DNA from: Citrobacter sp. FP75
GTDB lineage: Bacteria > Pseudomonadota > Gammaproteobacteria > Enterobacterales > Enterobacteriaceae
DNA length: 64,000 bases
Assembly (NCBI RefSeq): GCF_018342065.1
Contig: NZ_JAFDOE010000007.1
Coordinates: forward strand, 3,350 to 67,349
Reading direction: 5' to 3'
Part shown: positions 1-8,170 of the stretch, piece after piece
Position numbering within the stretch: the first letter of the stretch is position 1
Layout of the letters: the number at the start of each line of letters is the position of its first letter
Position numbers and translations under genes: made by a program
The notes under the pieces: model-generated
Seen by the model: the letters and a program-made list of their open reading frames with translations, nothing else
Database searches by the model: none
Told to the model about the DNA's origin: nothing

Positions 1-35
1 CGCGTGAAAACATGCAGAAAAATACCATTTCCCTC

Positions 36-64
36 TTGCCTCATTCGGTCTGTGCCGCTAATAT
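36..64 (+). promoter_or_regulatory. sigma70 promoter of the valV-valW tRNA operon
   Basis: A -35 TTGCCT at 36-41 and a -10 TAATAT at 59-64 are separated by exactly 17 bases. They are followed by a C-rich discriminator, as is usual for stable-RNA promoters under stringent control. Transcription would start near 70, about 20 bases before the first tRNA. Confidence 0.75.
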
Positions 65-90
65 TCGTCCCCGTTGTCACCTAAAACGTT

Positions 91-167
91 GCGTTCATAG
101 CTCAGTTGGTTAGAGCACCACCTTGACATGGTGGGGGTCGTTGGTTCGAGTCCAATTGAACGCACCA
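91..167 (+). tRNA. valV: tRNA-Val (anticodon GAC)
   Basis: A 77-nt cloverleaf with a 7-bp acceptor stem (GCGTTCA pairing with TGAACGC) and an encoded 3' CCA. The D-loop contains AGCTCAGTTGGTTAGAGC and the T-loop contains GTTCGAGTC. The anticodon GAC lies at 125-127 in the loop TTGACAT, flanked by the stem CCACC/GGTGG. It is the first of a tandem pair four bases apart, the E. coli valV-valW arrangement. The two copies differ mainly by paired changes in the acceptor stem. Confidence 0.97.
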
Positions 168-171
168 TTTT

Positions 172-248
172 GCGTCCGTAGCTCAGTTGGTTAGAGCACC
201 ACCTTGACATGGTGGGGGTCGGTGGTTCGAGTCCACTCGGACGCACCA
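172..248 (+). tRNA. valW: tRNA-Val (anticodon GAC), second copy
   Basis: A 77-nt tRNA with acceptor stem GCGTCCG/CGGACGC, an encoded CCA end, and anticodon GAC at 206-208. It shares a transcript with valV and lies four bases after it. In E. coli ydhR follows this pair. Here ydhR and ydhS are absent and about 18 kb of accessory genes intervene before ydhT, so the 3' end of this tRNA is the natural place to look for an old integration site. No clear duplicated att sequence was seen by eye. Bases 249-376 hold no recognisable gene or terminator. Confidence 0.97.
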
Positions 249-376
249 TTTCATATCTCTTTGAATTGGTGCTTATTCTCTCTTTTTCCCTTCACAATTT
301 TCAGATACCCGGGCAAAATCTAAACGTTTTCGTCTCGTACCCTGTTGTTTTTTCCCTATGAAGGATCCAAAGCACG

Positions 377-1099
377 ATGTCATCTCCTGTCACGCTCTTC
401 GCTGCTGGCAGTTTACGGCTGCCCTTTACCCCGTTGATAAACCAGTTCACGCGTCTTAGCGGAATAGACGTTTGTGTAGAATACGGCCCGGCCGGATTAT
501 TACGCGAACGAATAGAAGCAGGCGAGCCTTGCGCATTGTTTGCCTCAGCTAATCGGGCGCATCCGCAGCAGTTGCTGGCATGTGGTCAGGCGGTATCCGC
601 GCAAACCTTTTGCTGGAATCAACTCAGTCTCACTACCCGCAAAACCGGCGAATGGCTGGAATTACTGCGAGATCCAACCCTGTGTATTGGAACCTCAACA
701 CCCGGCTGCGACCCTTCCGGCGATTATACCTGGGTATTTTTCGACAATCTGGATGTGCTCGAGCCCGGCCTGGGACAACGCCTGCGTGAACGCGCCATTC
801 CGCTGGTCGGCGGTCGCGACACGCTCAGCGTGCCAAAAGGTGAACTGGCCAGCGCATGGATTATTCGCCAGGGGCTGGCGGATCTGTTTATTGGCTACGC
901 ACACTATGCAAAAACGCTTGCCGGACAGCCCGATATTCGCTACGTGACGATCCCCACGGAACATAACGTTCGCTGCGAGTATCAGCTGGCGGTGCTCGAG
1001 GCGTCTAACAACGTCATGGCGTTAGTTGATTTTATCCTTGCGCGCGAGGGACAAGAATTTTTGACCGCCGCCGGTTTTGAACCGCTTACCGTCGGATAG
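377..1099 (+). CDS. ModA-like substrate-binding-fold protein without signal peptide
   Basis: A 240-residue protein of the type 2 periplasmic binding fold (SBP_bac_11, ModA-like). It opens directly with strand 1 of that fold (VTLFAAGSL), the position reached in ModA only after signal-peptide removal, and continues with the typical RERIEAGEP and LFASAN segments. No signal peptide or upstream in-frame start is present, so it should stay in the cytosol. It converges on, and overlaps by 14 bases, the MolABC-like transporter gene cluster. Inference: a cytosolic oxyanion (molybdate or tungstate) binding, sensing or buffering protein. An alternative is a binding protein for another oxyanion. No transport role is possible without export. 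Confidence 0.75.
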   Translation: MSSPVTLFAAGSLRLPFTPLINQFTRLSGIDVCVEYGPAGLLRERIEAGEPCALFASANRAHPQQLLACGQAVSAQTFCWNQLSLTTRKTGEWLELLRDPTLCIGTSTPGCDPSGDYTWVFFDNLDVLEPGLGQRLRERAIPLVGGRDTLSVPKGELASAWIIRQGLADLFIGYAHYAKTLAGQPDIRYVTIPTEHNVRCEYQLAVLEASNNVMALVDFILAREGQEFLTAAGFEPLTVG

Positions 1100-1838
1100 T
1101 AAACAACGGCGCAATAAACGGCGTCTGGTGGGGTTCCACGCTGAATTTTCGCAGCGGTAAACCATACGCCTGGAACAAATTATCTTCCGTCACAATATCC
1201 TGCGTTGCCCCCGCCAGCCATCTCCCCTGCGGCAAAAGCAGCAGCGTATGACTGGCTATCTGTAACGCATGCAGCGGATCGTGAGTCGAAAAAAGAATGC
1301 TGCAGCCCTGGCGATACGCCAGATCGCTAATAAGCTGCAGCACCACCTGCTGATTGGCTAAATCCAGCGCGGAACAGGGTTCATCGAGCAGAAGCGTCTG
1401 ACAATCCGTAACCAACGCCCGGGCGATCATCACCAACTGTTGCTGCCCACCGGAAAGCGAACTAAAGGTACTGGACGCAAGATGCGCAATATTGAGCTGC
1501 TCCAGCGCCTGCGCCGCCCGCGTTTTATCCTGCAGGCCAGGTTGCGCAAACAACTTCACATGCTGCGCGCGTCCCATCAGCACGACGTCGCTTACGGTAT
1601 AGGGAAACGGCAAATGCGTATGCTGCGCCACAATCCCGATCCCACCGTCACTGTGTATACTCCCGCCAAGCGGCGGTAGCGTACCGGTCAGCGTATCCAG
1701 CAGCGTGCTTTTCCCCAGACCGTTACGCCCAAGCACGGCCCAGATATCGCCCTTCTCACAACGGAACGTGAGCGGTGCGAACAACGGCGTCTGGTAGCCA
1801 TACTCCAGTTGATTTACGTTAAGTGCGGCACATGTCAT
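1086..1838 (-). CDS. ABC transporter ATP-binding protein, MolC/FepC type
   Basis: A 250-residue ABC ATPase. Walker A is GRNGLGKST (residues 37-45), the signature is LSGGQQQL (128-135), and Walker B TLLLDEP lies at 148-154. It belongs to the FecE/BtuD class that pairs with FecCD-type permeases. It is the last gene of a three-gene operon on the minus strand and overlaps the permease gene by four bases, a sign of translational coupling. Sequence alone cannot separate a siderophore, cobalamin or molybdate role. The ModE-like operator ahead of the operon favours molybdate or tungstate, as for Haemophilus MolC. Confidence 0.85.
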   Translation of the reverse strand: MTCAALNVNQLEYGYQTPLFAPLTFRCEKGDIWAVLGRNGLGKSTLLDTLTGTLPPLGGSIHSDGGIGIVAQHTHLPFPYTVSDVVLMGRAQHVKLFAQPGLQDKTRAAQALEQLNIAHLASSTFSSLSGGQQQLVMIARALVTDCQTLLLDEPCSALDLANQQVVLQLISDLAYRQGCSILFSTHDPLHALQIASHTLLLLPQGRWLAGATQDIVTEDNLFQAYGLPLRKFSVEPHQTPFIAPLFTIRR

Positions 1839-2839
1839 CGTTTTCCCCTGCGGCTGGACTGAATAAGCAAAAAGGCAAACAGCGGCGCACCGAGCAATGC
1901 GGTGATGATCCCCAGCGGAATTTCGGCATGCAATAACGTACGGGCAATATCATCAACCGCAATCATAAAGCCACCGCCCAGCCAGAAGGCACAGGGCAGC
2001 AATCGTCGGTGATCAACCCCCACCAGCAGGCGCGCCAGATGCGGGATCACCAGGCCAACCCAGGCAATACTGCCGCTGACGGCGACCTGCGCGGCAACCA
2101 GTAATGCACAACACAGCAACACGCTACGCCGCAGAGGAACGACCGCCACCCCGAGCGCTTTGGCGTCTTTATCATTGAGCGATAACAGGTTGATTCGCCA
2201 ACGCAACCGGTACAACACCGTGGCCGCGATGCCAACCGGAACCGCCAGCAGCCACACTTTATGCCAGTTGGCGGTGGCAAAACTGCCCAGCAGCCAGAAC
2301 ACGATGTTGGGTAACGTCTCTTCGGTGTCGGCCTGGTATTGCATCAGGCTAACCAGCGCGGCAAAAAAACCGCTCAAAATGATGCCAGAGAGGATCAGCA
2401 CCAGCGTGTTCTCCAGCCCCTGCAACGCGGCAATGGCGTACACCAGAATTAATGCCGCCAGACCAAAGAAGAACGTGGACCCCATCATCAGGAAGGGGTC
2501 CAGCCCAAGCAAAATCGCCAGCGTGCCGCCAAATGCTGAACCGGAGGTCACTCCAATAATATGCGGATCGACCAGCGGGTTATGAAACACCCCTTGCAGC
2601 GTGGCTCCGCACAACCCCAGCGCCCCACCCGCCAGCAGCGCTATCAGAATACGCGGGAGCCTGACGGTCCAGACAATCTGGTGCGCCATACCCTGCGTGT
2701 CTGCATAATGGCTCAACTGATAAAACACATCGCGCAGCGACAGCGGATATTGCCCAACACACAGCGATCCCACGCCCAGCAGCAATACCACCGCAATGAG
2801 CATCGATTGCAGGGGAAAAGCGCGATTACTTACCGGCAT
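1835..2839 (-). CDS. ABC transporter permease, MolB/FecCD type
   Basis: A 334-residue integral inner-membrane protein of the BtuC/FecCD family (ten predicted helices in the family). The glycine-rich conserved segments GALGLCGATLQGVFHNPLVDP and VGLVIPHLAR, with a C-terminal GAPLFAFLL, are all present. It would form a homodimeric channel with two copies of the downstream ATPase. The gene overlaps the binding-protein gene by 14 bases upstream and the ATPase gene by four bases downstream. Full length for the family, no defects seen. Confidence 0.88.
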   Translation of the reverse strand: MPVSNRAFPLQSMLIAVVLLLGVGSLCVGQYPLSLRDVFYQLSHYADTQGMAHQIVWTVRLPRILIALLAGGALGLCGATLQGVFHNPLVDPHIIGVTSGSAFGGTLAILLGLDPFLMMGSTFFFGLAALILVYAIAALQGLENTLVLILSGIILSGFFAALVSLMQYQADTEETLPNIVFWLLGSFATANWHKVWLLAVPVGIAATVLYRLRWRINLLSLNDKDAKALGVAVVPLRRSVLLCCALLVAAQVAVSGSIAWVGLVIPHLARLLVGVDHRRLLPCAFWLGGGFMIAVDDIARTLLHAEIPLGIITALLGAPLFAFLLIQSSRRGKR

Positions 2840-3890
2840 CAGGCTGCCAGTTCACACGATAAAAACGCTGGTAGTAATCCTGCGCCTGCGCATCAACATC
2901 GACGTTTTTATAAGCATCCGGATAGAGTTTTTTCGCCATCCAGAGTTCACCAATCGCCAGCGCTTCCGGCATCGGATACCCCCAGGCTTTGACGTATTCC
3001 GGCATCAACCAGACACGGTGATTTTTCACCGCGTCAATGCCCTGCCAGTTGGGATCGTTCAGGATTTCCGTCACCACCTGCGGGTAGCGATCCTGGACAA
3101 AAATTACCTGCGGATCCCACGCTAATACCTGCTCCAGCGAAACCTGTCGCGCGCCTTTAACGCTCGCCGCCGCCACGTTCAGCCCACCAGCATGCTGCAT
3201 CATCAGCCCCGTGTACTTACCGGAGCCATAGGTCATGAGATCGGGGTTCGCCATATAAATACGGACTTTTTGCGCCTGTGGAATAGCCGCCACCGGCGCA
3301 TTGAATTTTGCTCTGGCCGCGAAAACGTAGTCGATCAGCGTTTCAGCCTGCGGTTTGCGCCCCACCACATCGGCAATCAGGCGAATCCCTTGCTTTAACC
3401 CGTCGTTATAGGCCTGCTCTTCGTCAGCCATGGCTGGGTTCATTTTGTTCTGCTGTCCCGCAGCATCCTGGCGCAATGAGATAGCCACCACCGGGATGCC
3501 AGCATTCTGAATCTGTTGGATCATCTCAGCGGGCGCATAGTTGGCAACAAACACCACCTGCGGGTGAATCGCCAGCAGGCTTTCGATATTCACGCTGGTG
3601 AGATCGCCCGGTGTCGGCAATGCGGCAATCGTTGGCATAAAGCGGGCGAACTCGGGCCCAAGCTGTTTTTTCCAGCTCGACATCACGCCGACAACATCCT
3701 GCGCGGCGTCCAGTTGAACCAGAATATTCAGGGTCTGGTGTTGCAGCACTACCACCTTGTCGATGTGGTCTGGAATCGTGACCTGGCGACCGAGCTGATC
3801 GGTAATCGTGCGATCTGCCTGCGCTGAAAACGCAAAGAACATGCTGGCGCATACCAGCACAAAAGAACGAAGAGTTAACATAGATACCAT
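2826..3890 (-). CDS. Periplasmic binding protein, MolA-like (molybdate/tungstate candidate)
   Basis: A class III (BtuF/FhuD fold) periplasmic binding protein of about 354 residues with a signal peptide ending near AFSAQA. The mature part starts DRTITDQLGRQVTIP, the usual strand-strand opening of the family, and is split by a long rigid helix region. It is the first gene of the molABC-like operon. The start is uncertain: ATGs lie at 3917, 3890 and 3881. A TATAAT -10 element at 3921-3926 on this strand would place the transcript start near 3914, so 3917 is too early, and 3890 or 3881 is preferred. None has a strong ribosome binding site. Metal-siderophore binding is the alternative role; the ModE-like operator argues for oxyanion uptake. 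Confidence 0.8.
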   Translation of the reverse strand: MVSMLTLRSFVLVCASMFFAFSAQADRTITDQLGRQVTIPDHIDKVVVLQHQTLNILVQLDAAQDVVGVMSSWKKQLGPEFARFMPTIAALPTPGDLTSVNIESLLAIHPQVVFVANYAPAEMIQQIQNAGIPVVAISLRQDAAGQQNKMNPAMADEEQAYNDGLKQGIRLIADVVGRKPQAETLIDYVFAARAKFNAPVAAIPQAQKVRIYMANPDLMTYGSGKYTGLMMQHAGGLNVAAASVKGARQVSLEQVLAWDPQVIFVQDRYPQVVTEILNDPNWQGIDAVKNHRVWLMPEYVKAWGYPMPEALAIGELWMAKKLYPDAYKNVDVDAQAQDYYQRFYRVNWQPDAGK

Positions 3891-3907
3891 CTGGGAAGGA
3901 GGAAAAA

Positions 3908-3931
3908 CGATATGCATTTAATTATATAACG
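3908..3931. promoter_or_regulatory. ModE-like operator overlapping the -10 of the molABC-like operon
   Basis: A 24-base interrupted palindrome runs from CGATAT at 3908 to ATATAACG ending at 3931. The right half TATATAACGA (3923-3932) matches the ModE consensus half-site almost perfectly. The left half matches partly. The CG-to-CG span of 24 bases is the same as in the E. coli modA operator as I recall it. The -10 TATAAT of the transporter (3921-3926, minus strand) lies inside it, so a bound molybdate-ModE complex would block transcription. Confidence 0.6.
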
Positions 3932-4009
3932 ACGTGACTGGCAACGCATTTCCAATAAATCCGGTTAATCTACCGGGGAAGATCAATTTACGCTGAAAAA
4001 CAGGTGGGA

Positions 4010-4042
4010 AAAGAAAAGCCGACGATGCGAGTGACCGTCGGC
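4010..4042 (-). terminator. Rho-independent terminator of the GABA aminotransferase gene
   Basis: Read on the minus strand, a seven-base-pair stem (GCCGACG at 4036-4042 pairing with CGTCGGC at 4018-4024) with an 11-base loop is followed by TTTTCTTTTC. It sits 25 bases past the stop codon of the gene at 4068. Confidence 0.7.
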
Positions 4043-4067
4043 CCGAGTTGATACTATGCGCTCACTC

Positions 4068-5333
4068 TCACGATTTCGTGACAGATTTAATAATATCCAG
4101 CGCTTTTACAAACTGATCTTGCGGAATGGTCAGCGGGTACAGGAAACGGATCACGTTGCCGTACTGGCCGCAGGTTAGCAGCAGCAGCCCCTGCTCCAGG
4201 GCTTTCTTCTGCACGCGCTGCGCCGTTGCTGCAGATGGCTCTCCCGTGGCAGCATCACAAAACTCAGCGGCGATCATAGAACCGAGCCCACGCACCTCAG
4301 CCAGTTCCGGACACCACGCACGGGCATCGTTCAACACGGCGCGCAGTTGTTCACCCAGTGCCGCCGCCCGCTGGCACAGTTGTTCGTCATGAATAATATC
4401 GAGCACCGCATGAGCCGCCGCCACGGCTAACGGGTTCCCGGCGTAGGTACCGCCCAGACCACCCGGCGCGGGGGCATCCATAATTTCGGCTTTACCCACC
4501 ACGCCGGACAGCGGCATGCCGCCCGCCAGGCTTTTCGCCATGGTCATCAGATCCGCTTTGTGCGTGTAATGGTCCATGGCAAACAGTTCACCGGTGCGGG
4601 CAAAACCGCTCTGGACTTCATCAGCAATCATCACAATACCGTGCTCGTCGCAGATACGGCGAATGGCGGCAACGAACTCAGGCGGAGCCACAACAAAGCC
4701 CCCCTCACCCTGGACGGGTTCAAAGATAATCGCGGCGACCTGGCCCGGATCGATATCGGCTTTAAACAGGCGCTCGATGGCTTTTACCGAATCCTCAGTG
4801 GTTATGCCCTGCAACGCAGAAGGATACGGCGCATGGTAAACGGAGCCAGGGAACGGCCCGAATCCTTTTTTATACGGTGCGACCTTACCGGTCAACGCCA
4901 TCGTCATGTATGTACGACCATGAAAACCACCGCCAAACGCAATCACGCCTGGACGACCGGTGTGAGCACGGGCAATTTTCACCGCGTTTTCTACGGCTTC
5001 TGCGCCAGTCGTGAAGAACGTGGTTTTACGCAAACCGTCAATCGGCGCAACCGCATTGATTTTCTCCGCCAGCGAGACATAGCTTTCGTACGGGACAATT
5101 TGATACGCCGTGTGGGTAAAGGCCTGAAGTTGCGCTTCAACGGCCTGCACCATGCGAGGGTGGCGGTGTCCGGTATTCAGTACGGCAATCCCGGCAGCGA
5201 AATCAATATACTGATTGCCTTCAATATCGGTAATGGTGCTGTTTTCTGCCGACTGGGCGAAAAAGTCACACATCACACCGACGCCACGCGGGGTGGCATC
5301 CAGACGACGTTGTTGCAGGTTTTTATTGTTCAT
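4068..5333 (-). CDS. puuE: 4-aminobutyrate--2-oxoglutarate aminotransferase (PuuE/GabT family)
   Basis: A 421-residue class III PLP aminotransferase that converts GABA plus 2-oxoglutarate to succinate semialdehyde plus glutamate in the cytosol. Family marks are TTGAEAVENAVKIARA (PLP phosphate site), IIFEPVQGEGG, IADEVQSGFARTG, and the PLP lysine in MAKSLAGG near residue 265. The length and wording (for example TPRGVGVMC near the start) match E. coli PuuE, the enzyme of the putrescine pathway, better than GabT. It is divergent from a MocR/GabR-type regulator, 107 bases away, which probably controls it. With the nearby spermidine dehydrogenase and aldehyde dehydrogenase it completes a polyamine-to-succinate-semialdehyde route. 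The choice of puuE over gabT is from memory of both sequences. Confidence 0.85.
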   Translation of the reverse strand: MNNKNLQQRRLDATPRGVGVMCDFFAQSAENSTITDIEGNQYIDFAAGIAVLNTGHRHPRMVQAVEAQLQAFTHTAYQIVPYESYVSLAEKINAVAPIDGLRKTTFFTTGAEAVENAVKIARAHTGRPGVIAFGGGFHGRTYMTMALTGKVAPYKKGFGPFPGSVYHAPYPSALQGITTEDSVKAIERLFKADIDPGQVAAIIFEPVQGEGGFVVAPPEFVAAIRRICDEHGIVMIADEVQSGFARTGELFAMDHYTHKADLMTMAKSLAGGMPLSGVVGKAEIMDAPAPGGLGGTYAGNPLAVAAAHAVLDIIHDEQLCQRAAALGEQLRAVLNDARAWCPELAEVRGLGSMIAAEFCDAATGEPSAATAQRVQKKALEQGLLLLTCGQYGNVIRFLYPLTIPQDQFVKALDIIKSVTKS

Positions 5334-5440
5334 TCTCTACACCTTGTCCATAAACACATTCAGGGTTGAATTACCCTTTAAATTTAGACGCCATCTGGTA
5401 CTTTAATCGAGAGCCAAATCGTTTTATTTTAAGGATCCAA

Positions 5441-6916
5441 ATGCGTTCACTTGCCGGAGATGTGATCAAGCATGCATTTAGCCAGCAAGCCGACGAGAAA
5501 CTGCACCGGCGTTTGTATGCCGCCATCTGCAGCTGCATTCTTGAAGGTAACCTGAAACCCGCCACCCGCATGCCGCCTTCGCGCGATCTGGCGGGTGAAC
5601 TGACGTTATCGCGCAATACCGTTCTGCGGGTGTATGAGCAACTTCAGGCTGAAGGATATATTTCTGCACGCACCAGCAGCGGCACATTTGTCACCGACAG
5701 CGTGCTGGACAATCTCGCGCTGCGCCCCGACAAGAAAACCTCGCCTCCTGCACAGGAAGACCGCACCAGCTTGTCCGCCCGTTGCCTTGAGTTACTCGGT
5801 AACGCCAGCGCCAGCCCGCGCCAGTGGGGCGCGTTTATCCCGGGCGTTCCGGATGTGCAACATTTTCCCCACCGCACGCTTAAAAAAATCCAGGACCGAC
5901 TGGCAAGACGCCTGCGACCAGAGCTTCTCACCTATGATGCGGCGGGTGGCGACAGTGAACTAAAAGCAGCGCTGGCGGATTATCTGCGTACCGCACGCGG
6001 CGTCAGGTGCTCTTCGGAGCAGATCCTGATCACCGAAGGCATCCATCAGGCGCTGGATTTGGTGACCCGTACTCTGTGTAACCCTGGCGATCATGCCTGG
6101 ATTGAAGAACCTGGCTACTGGGGAATCAAAAATATCCTGCGCATTAACGCGGTTAATTTCTCGGCCATTGCGGTTGATGAACAGGGCATGGTGCCACCGG
6201 CGTCGTCTGAAGCCGCTCCGACGCTGATTTTTGTGACACCGTCACATCAGTACCCGCTTGGGTCGGTGATGAGCCTGAGCCGGCGACGGCAGCTGCTGTT
6301 TCGCGCACGTGAGACACACAGCTGGATAGTCGAAGATGATTACGACAGCGAGTTTCGCTTTTCAGGTCAACCTATTCCTTCACTGCAAGGACTGGAAGAA
6401 GAGAGTCCGGTTATCTACATCGGCACGTTCAGTAAAACGCTCTACCCCGCACTCCGACTCGGGTACGTCGTGCTGCCCAAACCGCTTGCCGCACCGCTGA
6501 AAAAAGTCCATAACGACCTCTATCGCGGCGGACACCTGCTGATTCAGGCCGCGCTGGCGGAGTTTATCCGCGAGGGCTACTACGCCGCGCACATCCGTAA
6601 AATGCGCCAGTTGTACAGCCGCCGTCGCCAGACGCTGGTAGAACTGATCGTCACGCAACTCGGGGAGGCGTATCTGGGACCGTTCAACAGCAACGCCGGA
6701 CTGCATCTGATTTTACAGCTGCCAGCCCATGCCGACGACAGCACAATTGCGCAGCTGGCGAATACGGAAGGATTATTGGTACGACCGCTTTCACGTTACT
6801 ACGTCAACGAAGAGAAACGCAGCGGCCTGTTGCTGGGATTTGCCAGCATTGAAGAGCATGAGATGGCGGCGGCATTTACCCGACTGGCGGGTATCATCAA
6901 AGCAAACGCGGGATAA
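5441..6916 (+). CDS. MocR/GabR-type transcriptional regulator
   Basis: A 491-residue chimeric regulator with an N-terminal winged helix of the GntR type (residues about 15-80, with PPSRDLAGELTLSRNTV and RVYEQLQAEGYI) and a C-terminal aminotransferase-like domain. The latter keeps the PLP lysine motif GTFSKTLYPALRLGY. The start at 5441 is chosen because AAGGAT lies six bases upstream; an in-frame ATG at 5366 has no such site. Proteins of this family sense PLP plus an amine or amino acid. The divergent GABA aminotransferase gene is the obvious target, as for Bacillus GabR. The shared intergenic region holds CTGGTACTTTAA, which resembles MocR-type boxes, but no clear direct repeat was found. Confidence 0.85.
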   Translation: MRSLAGDVIKHAFSQQADEKLHRRLYAAICSCILEGNLKPATRMPPSRDLAGELTLSRNTVLRVYEQLQAEGYISARTSSGTFVTDSVLDNLALRPDKKTSPPAQEDRTSLSARCLELLGNASASPRQWGAFIPGVPDVQHFPHRTLKKIQDRLARRLRPELLTYDAAGGDSELKAALADYLRTARGVRCSSEQILITEGIHQALDLVTRTLCNPGDHAWIEEPGYWGIKNILRINAVNFSAIAVDEQGMVPPASSEAAPTLIFVTPSHQYPLGSVMSLSRRRQLLFRARETHSWIVEDDYDSEFRFSGQPIPSLQGLEEESPVIYIGTFSKTLYPALRLGYVVLPKPLAAPLKKVHNDLYRGGHLLIQAALAEFIREGYYAAHIRKMRQLYSRRRQTLVELIVTQLGEAYLGPFNSNAGLHLILQLPAHADDSTIAQLANTEGLLVRPLSRYYVNEEKRSGLLLGFASIEEHEMAAAFTRLAGIIKANAG

Positions 6917-6920
6917 ACGT

Positions 6921-6952
6921 TGCCGGATGCGCTGCAAGCGCCGCATCCGGCA
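6921..6952. repeat. REP (palindromic unit) element between convergent genes
   Basis: TGCCGGATGCG at 6921-6931 pairs perfectly with CGCATCCGGCA at 6942-6952 around a 10-base loop, and is followed by TGACGCTTA. This is the enterobacterial REP sequence. It lies between the ends of the MocR regulator gene and the cytochrome c gene and probably stabilises or ends both messages. Confidence 0.8.
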
Positions 6953-6958
6953 TGACGC

Positions 6959-8167
6959 TTAGTGTGTGGCAGGTTTAAGCCCGGCAAGCTCCTCCTGGCT
7001 GACCTCGCCATTGCCTTCACCCCAGATTTGGCGCACATAGTTGATCACATCGCGCATCTCGCCCTCGCTCAGCACTCCGTTATACGCCGGCATCTTAAAC
7101 GCAACGTTGCCCCGCGTGGTCGGCGTTTCCGCGCCCTGCGAAATCACTCTGAACAGCGGGGTCGGATCGTCAACCATCACCAACGGATTGTTGATAAGTG
7201 AAGGCGCGTTGTTATCCGTCCCTTTGCCTTCCAGACCGTGACAGGTTGAACAATAGCGGTTGTAGACAACTTTTCCCGCCTGCGGAGAATTCGACCAGGA
7301 GGCCGTGGTAGCCGCCGCACGCGTCGGCTCCGCCTGGCTACTTTTCAGGCTCAGCAGATACTGCGCAATCGCTGTCGCATCGTCATCCGTCAGGTACTGC
7401 GTACTCTGACTGACGACTTCAGCCATCGACCCCGACACCGCAGCATGCTTGCTTTTGCCGGTCAGTAACAGCGTGGTTAATTCCTGCTCAGACATCCCGG
7501 TGCCCCTGAGAGATGGCGCATACCAGCCGTCAATCATCGCACCGCTGAGGTACGCCGCATCAGCATGGGTGTAGGCTTTCTCGTTCATCGCCATACCCCT
7601 CGGGGTATGACAGGAGCCACAGTGACCAGGACCTTCAACCAGATAAGCGCCCCGTTTTATCAACGCAGCATTATCATCCGTTTTCGCGCTATCAGTTGCC
7701 GTCGCTGGCGTGTCAGTAAATAGCCAGTTCCAGATATGCAGCGGCCAGCGGGCTGAGAAAAGCCACGGAATGCCATTCTCTTTATTCGGTGTCGCCGACG
7801 GCGTGACATCATGCATAAAATAGCGATACAGCGCCTGAACATCCTCGTCAGAGAGCTTTGCATAAGACGGATATGGCATTGCCGGGTAAAGCGGATGACC
7901 ATCTTTGGCAATGCCCTGACGCACCGCTTTTTCAAAATCCTCGTAAGAATAGTTGCCAATTCCGTGGGTTTTGTCCGGGGTAATATTCGTCGAGAAAATA
8001 TCCCCTACCGGCGTGGGAAACATTTTGCCCCCTGCCATCACGTCTCCACCCTCGGCGGTGTGACAGGCTACGCAGTCTGAAATTCTGGCGATGTACTCAC
8101 CGTTAGCGTCAGCGGCACAAACCGTCGCGCTAAACAGGCAGGCGATAAGAACGGTTACATTACGCAT
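6959..8167 (-). CDS. Triheme c-type cytochrome (electron acceptor of spermidine dehydrogenase)
   Basis: A 402-residue exported protein with a Sec signal peptide (cleavage near VCAADA) and three CXXCH heme c motifs: CVACH, CGSCH and CSTCH. This is the layout of the cytochrome subunits of membrane alcohol, aldehyde and gluconate dehydrogenases, which pass electrons to ubiquinone oxidases. The gene starts three bases after the stop of the spermidine dehydrogenase gene, with its GGGGTG ribosome site inside that gene's end, so the two are coupled. Inference: it accepts electrons from SpdH in the periplasm and hands them to the quinone or terminal oxidase chain. Confidence 0.88.
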   Translation of the reverse strand: MRNVTVLIACLFSATVCAADANGEYIARISDCVACHTAEGGDVMAGGKMFPTPVGDIFSTNITPDKTHGIGNYSYEDFEKAVRQGIAKDGHPLYPAMPYPSYAKLSDEDVQALYRYFMHDVTPSATPNKENGIPWLFSARWPLHIWNWLFTDTPATATDSAKTDDNAALIKRGAYLVEGPGHCGSCHTPRGMAMNEKAYTHADAAYLSGAMIDGWYAPSLRGTGMSEQELTTLLLTGKSKHAAVSGSMAEVVSQSTQYLTDDDATAIAQYLLSLKSSQAEPTRAAATTASWSNSPQAGKVVYNRYCSTCHGLEGKGTDNNAPSLINNPLVMVDDPTPLFRVISQGAETPTTRGNVAFKMPAYNGVLSEGEMRDVINYVRQIWGEGNGEVSQEELAGLKPATH

Positions 8168-8170
8168 AGA

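Noticed and set aside
172..248. Integrase-mediated island at valW
   Set aside because: No integrase gene and no duplicate of the tRNA 3' end was found by eye in the window, so the accessory block cannot be called an intact island.
58..249. Minus-strand open frame of 63 codons
   Set aside because: It is the complement of the two tRNA-Val genes and repeats itself because the tRNAs are nearly identical.
4560..5369. A 269-codon plus-strand frame opposite the GABA aminotransferase
   Set aside because: A shadow of a well conserved enzyme; no domain or start signal.
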